From Bacteroides sp. CAG:443 (lineage in GTDB: Bacteria > Bacteroidota > Bacteroidia > Bacteroidales > Bacteroidaceae), in contig FR887801.1 of assembly GCA_000432735.1 (NCBI GenBank), positions 1 to 6,327 of the forward strand: 6,327 bases of DNA. Direction: 5' to 3'. The notes under the pieces were generated by a model. It did no database searches, was not told where the DNA came from, and saw only the letters and a program-made list of their open reading frames with translations. The translations under genes and the position numbers were made by a program. Each line of letters opens with the position of its first letter. Within the stretch, counting starts at the first letter, position 1. Positions 5,752 through 6,327 of this stretch are shown piece after piece.

Positions 5752-6096
5752 ATGGAAAATTATATGGCAAAAGCGGCAGACGCTTTCTTGACAAGCCGTC
5801 CTTACGGTATTCGTCTGGATTTCAGACGAAAAGGATTTGTCCTTTTCAATCATAATATGAATACGCTGGGTAATAATGTACCTTGTCGGGTGGATATGCT
5901 TCCGTTGGAGAATTTCGATGTAGAAGATATTCCTCAGTCGGGCGACCGTATCGTCAGAAACGGAGATGTGATGGATATCTTCTTCTATAGTGAGGCAAGT
6001 AATCCGTATGCAGGCGACAGACTTGATCTGGAAAAATTGAAAGCTTATAATAAATACATTTACCCGCTCGCTCTTCTGCTGGATCGTAATTTGTAG
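5752..6096 (+). CDS. Conserved-looking protein of unknown function, 114 aa
   Basis: I do not recognise a family. The 114-residue product begins MENYMAKAADAFL, has alternating hydrophobic and charged stretches such as IRLDFRRKGFVLF (20-32) and DVMDIFFYS (72-80), a Pro/Asp-rich middle (PLENFDVEDIPQSGD, 51-65), and ends in a helix-like LDLEKLKAYNKYIYPLALLL (91-110). There is no signal peptide, no clear membrane segment and no enzyme motif; it contains one cysteine (45). Balanced composition, normal codon use and a near-consensus promoter support a real soluble protein. The ATG at 5752 is chosen because the -7 box ends at 5724; upstream in-frame codons back to a TTG at 5671 span the promoter and would not be translated. 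A second in-frame ATG at 5764 has GGA 7 nt upstream and is an alternative start. It converges on the partial gene at the right edge. Confidence 0.85.
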   Translation: MENYMAKAADAFLTSRPYGIRLDFRRKGFVLFNHNMNTLGNNVPCRVDMLPLENFDVEDIPQSGDRIVRNGDVMDIFFYSEASNPYAGDRLDLEKLKAYNKYIYPLALLLDRNL

Positions 6097-6168
6097 ACTT
6101 TTCAGAGTGGTAGGGTAAAGAAAAGTCCCTTTCGGATCTTGAAAATCAGGAGTACGAAATAAATAGAA

Positions 6169-6223
6169 TCCTTCTCCATAAATGAAAAGTGTGAAACAGC
6201 TGTGGAGAAGGAATATTCTTTTT
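6169..6223 (+). terminator. Hairpin terminator between convergent genes
   Basis: TCCTTCTCCA (6169-6178) and TGGAGAAGGA (6203-6212) are perfect 10-bp arms. GAA (6166-6168) can pair with TTC (6216-6218) across a 3-nt bulge, and a T5 run follows at 6219-6223. The 24-nt loop is large and contains a CAGCTG palindrome. The position, 72 nt after the stop of the gene ending at 6096 and before the converging gene's stop, fits a shared terminator. The minus-strand side has only a weak T tract. Confidence 0.65.
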
Positions 6224-6258
6224 GCTCAGACGGTTGCTTATTCAGCAGTGTCGAACAC

Positions 6259-6327
6259 TCATTTCTTCAGGGCACGATAGATTCTATCGTCATCGACGGA
6301 GGCAGTTATATATAGTCGGCCACTGCC
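6259..6327 (-). CDS. C-terminal end of an unidentified protein (cut by window edge)
   Basis: On the minus strand an open frame enters from the right edge and encodes 22 residues before a TGA at 6259-6261. The fragment, ending ITASVDDDRIYRALKK, has a believable charged helical C-terminus, and the gene converges on the plus-strand gene ending at 6096 with the 6169-6223 hairpin between them. The family cannot be judged from so short a piece; the start and most of the gene lie outside the window. It could be a chance frame, since it is only 69 nt long. Confidence 0.5.
   Translation of the reverse strand, partial: GSGRLYITASVDDDRIYRALKK

Overview
The window looks like core chromosome of a gut Bacteroides or close relative. 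Evidence: every convincing promoter fits the Bacteroidota pattern (TTTG-like -33 box, about 18-21 bp, then a TAnnTTTG -7 box); Shine-Dalgarno sequences are weak; GC is moderate; and the gene content is a late-histidine operon with hisI and hisE fused, followed by an FtsE-like ATPase and a lone aspartokinase. The species cannot be fixed from sequence reading alone.

Layout, left to right. Positions 4-46 hold a strong leftward terminator for the aspartokinase gene (60-1379, minus), which has its own promoter at about 1430-1462. Next are five tightly packed minus-strand genes, transcribed right to left from a promoter near 4957-4964: hisH (4338-4928), hisA (3590-4309), hisF (2816-3571), hisIE (2183-2794) and an FtsE-family ABC ATPase (1497-2177). 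Gaps are 28, 18, 21 and 5 nt. To the right, on the plus strand, are a tRNA-Asp(GUC) gene (5183-5256) and a strong hairpin terminator (5296-5327). A gene-free stretch follows, holding a four-unit 22-bp repeat (5485-5572). A near-consensus promoter (5695-5724) then drives a 114-residue protein of unknown function (5752-6096). A hairpin (6169-6223) separates it from a converging minus-strand gene, of which only the last 22 codons lie in the window (6259-6327).

Function. HisIE performs steps 2 and 3 of histidine synthesis, HisA isomerises the product, and the HisH-HisF glutamine amidotransferase/cyclase closes the imidazole ring and releases AICAR. This is one complete pathway segment; hisG, hisB, hisC and hisD are not here. 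Aspartokinase starts the lysine/diaminopimelate, threonine and methionine branch and is a separate transcription unit by promoter and terminator. The FtsE-like ATPase has no membrane partner in the window, and its place in the his operon is the least obvious part of the layout.

No defence system, CRISPR array, prophage, insertion sequence or clearly new system is visible. The best candidates for unexplained structure are the 22-bp-phased repeat with two competing hairpins and the unknown 114-residue gene downstream of it.
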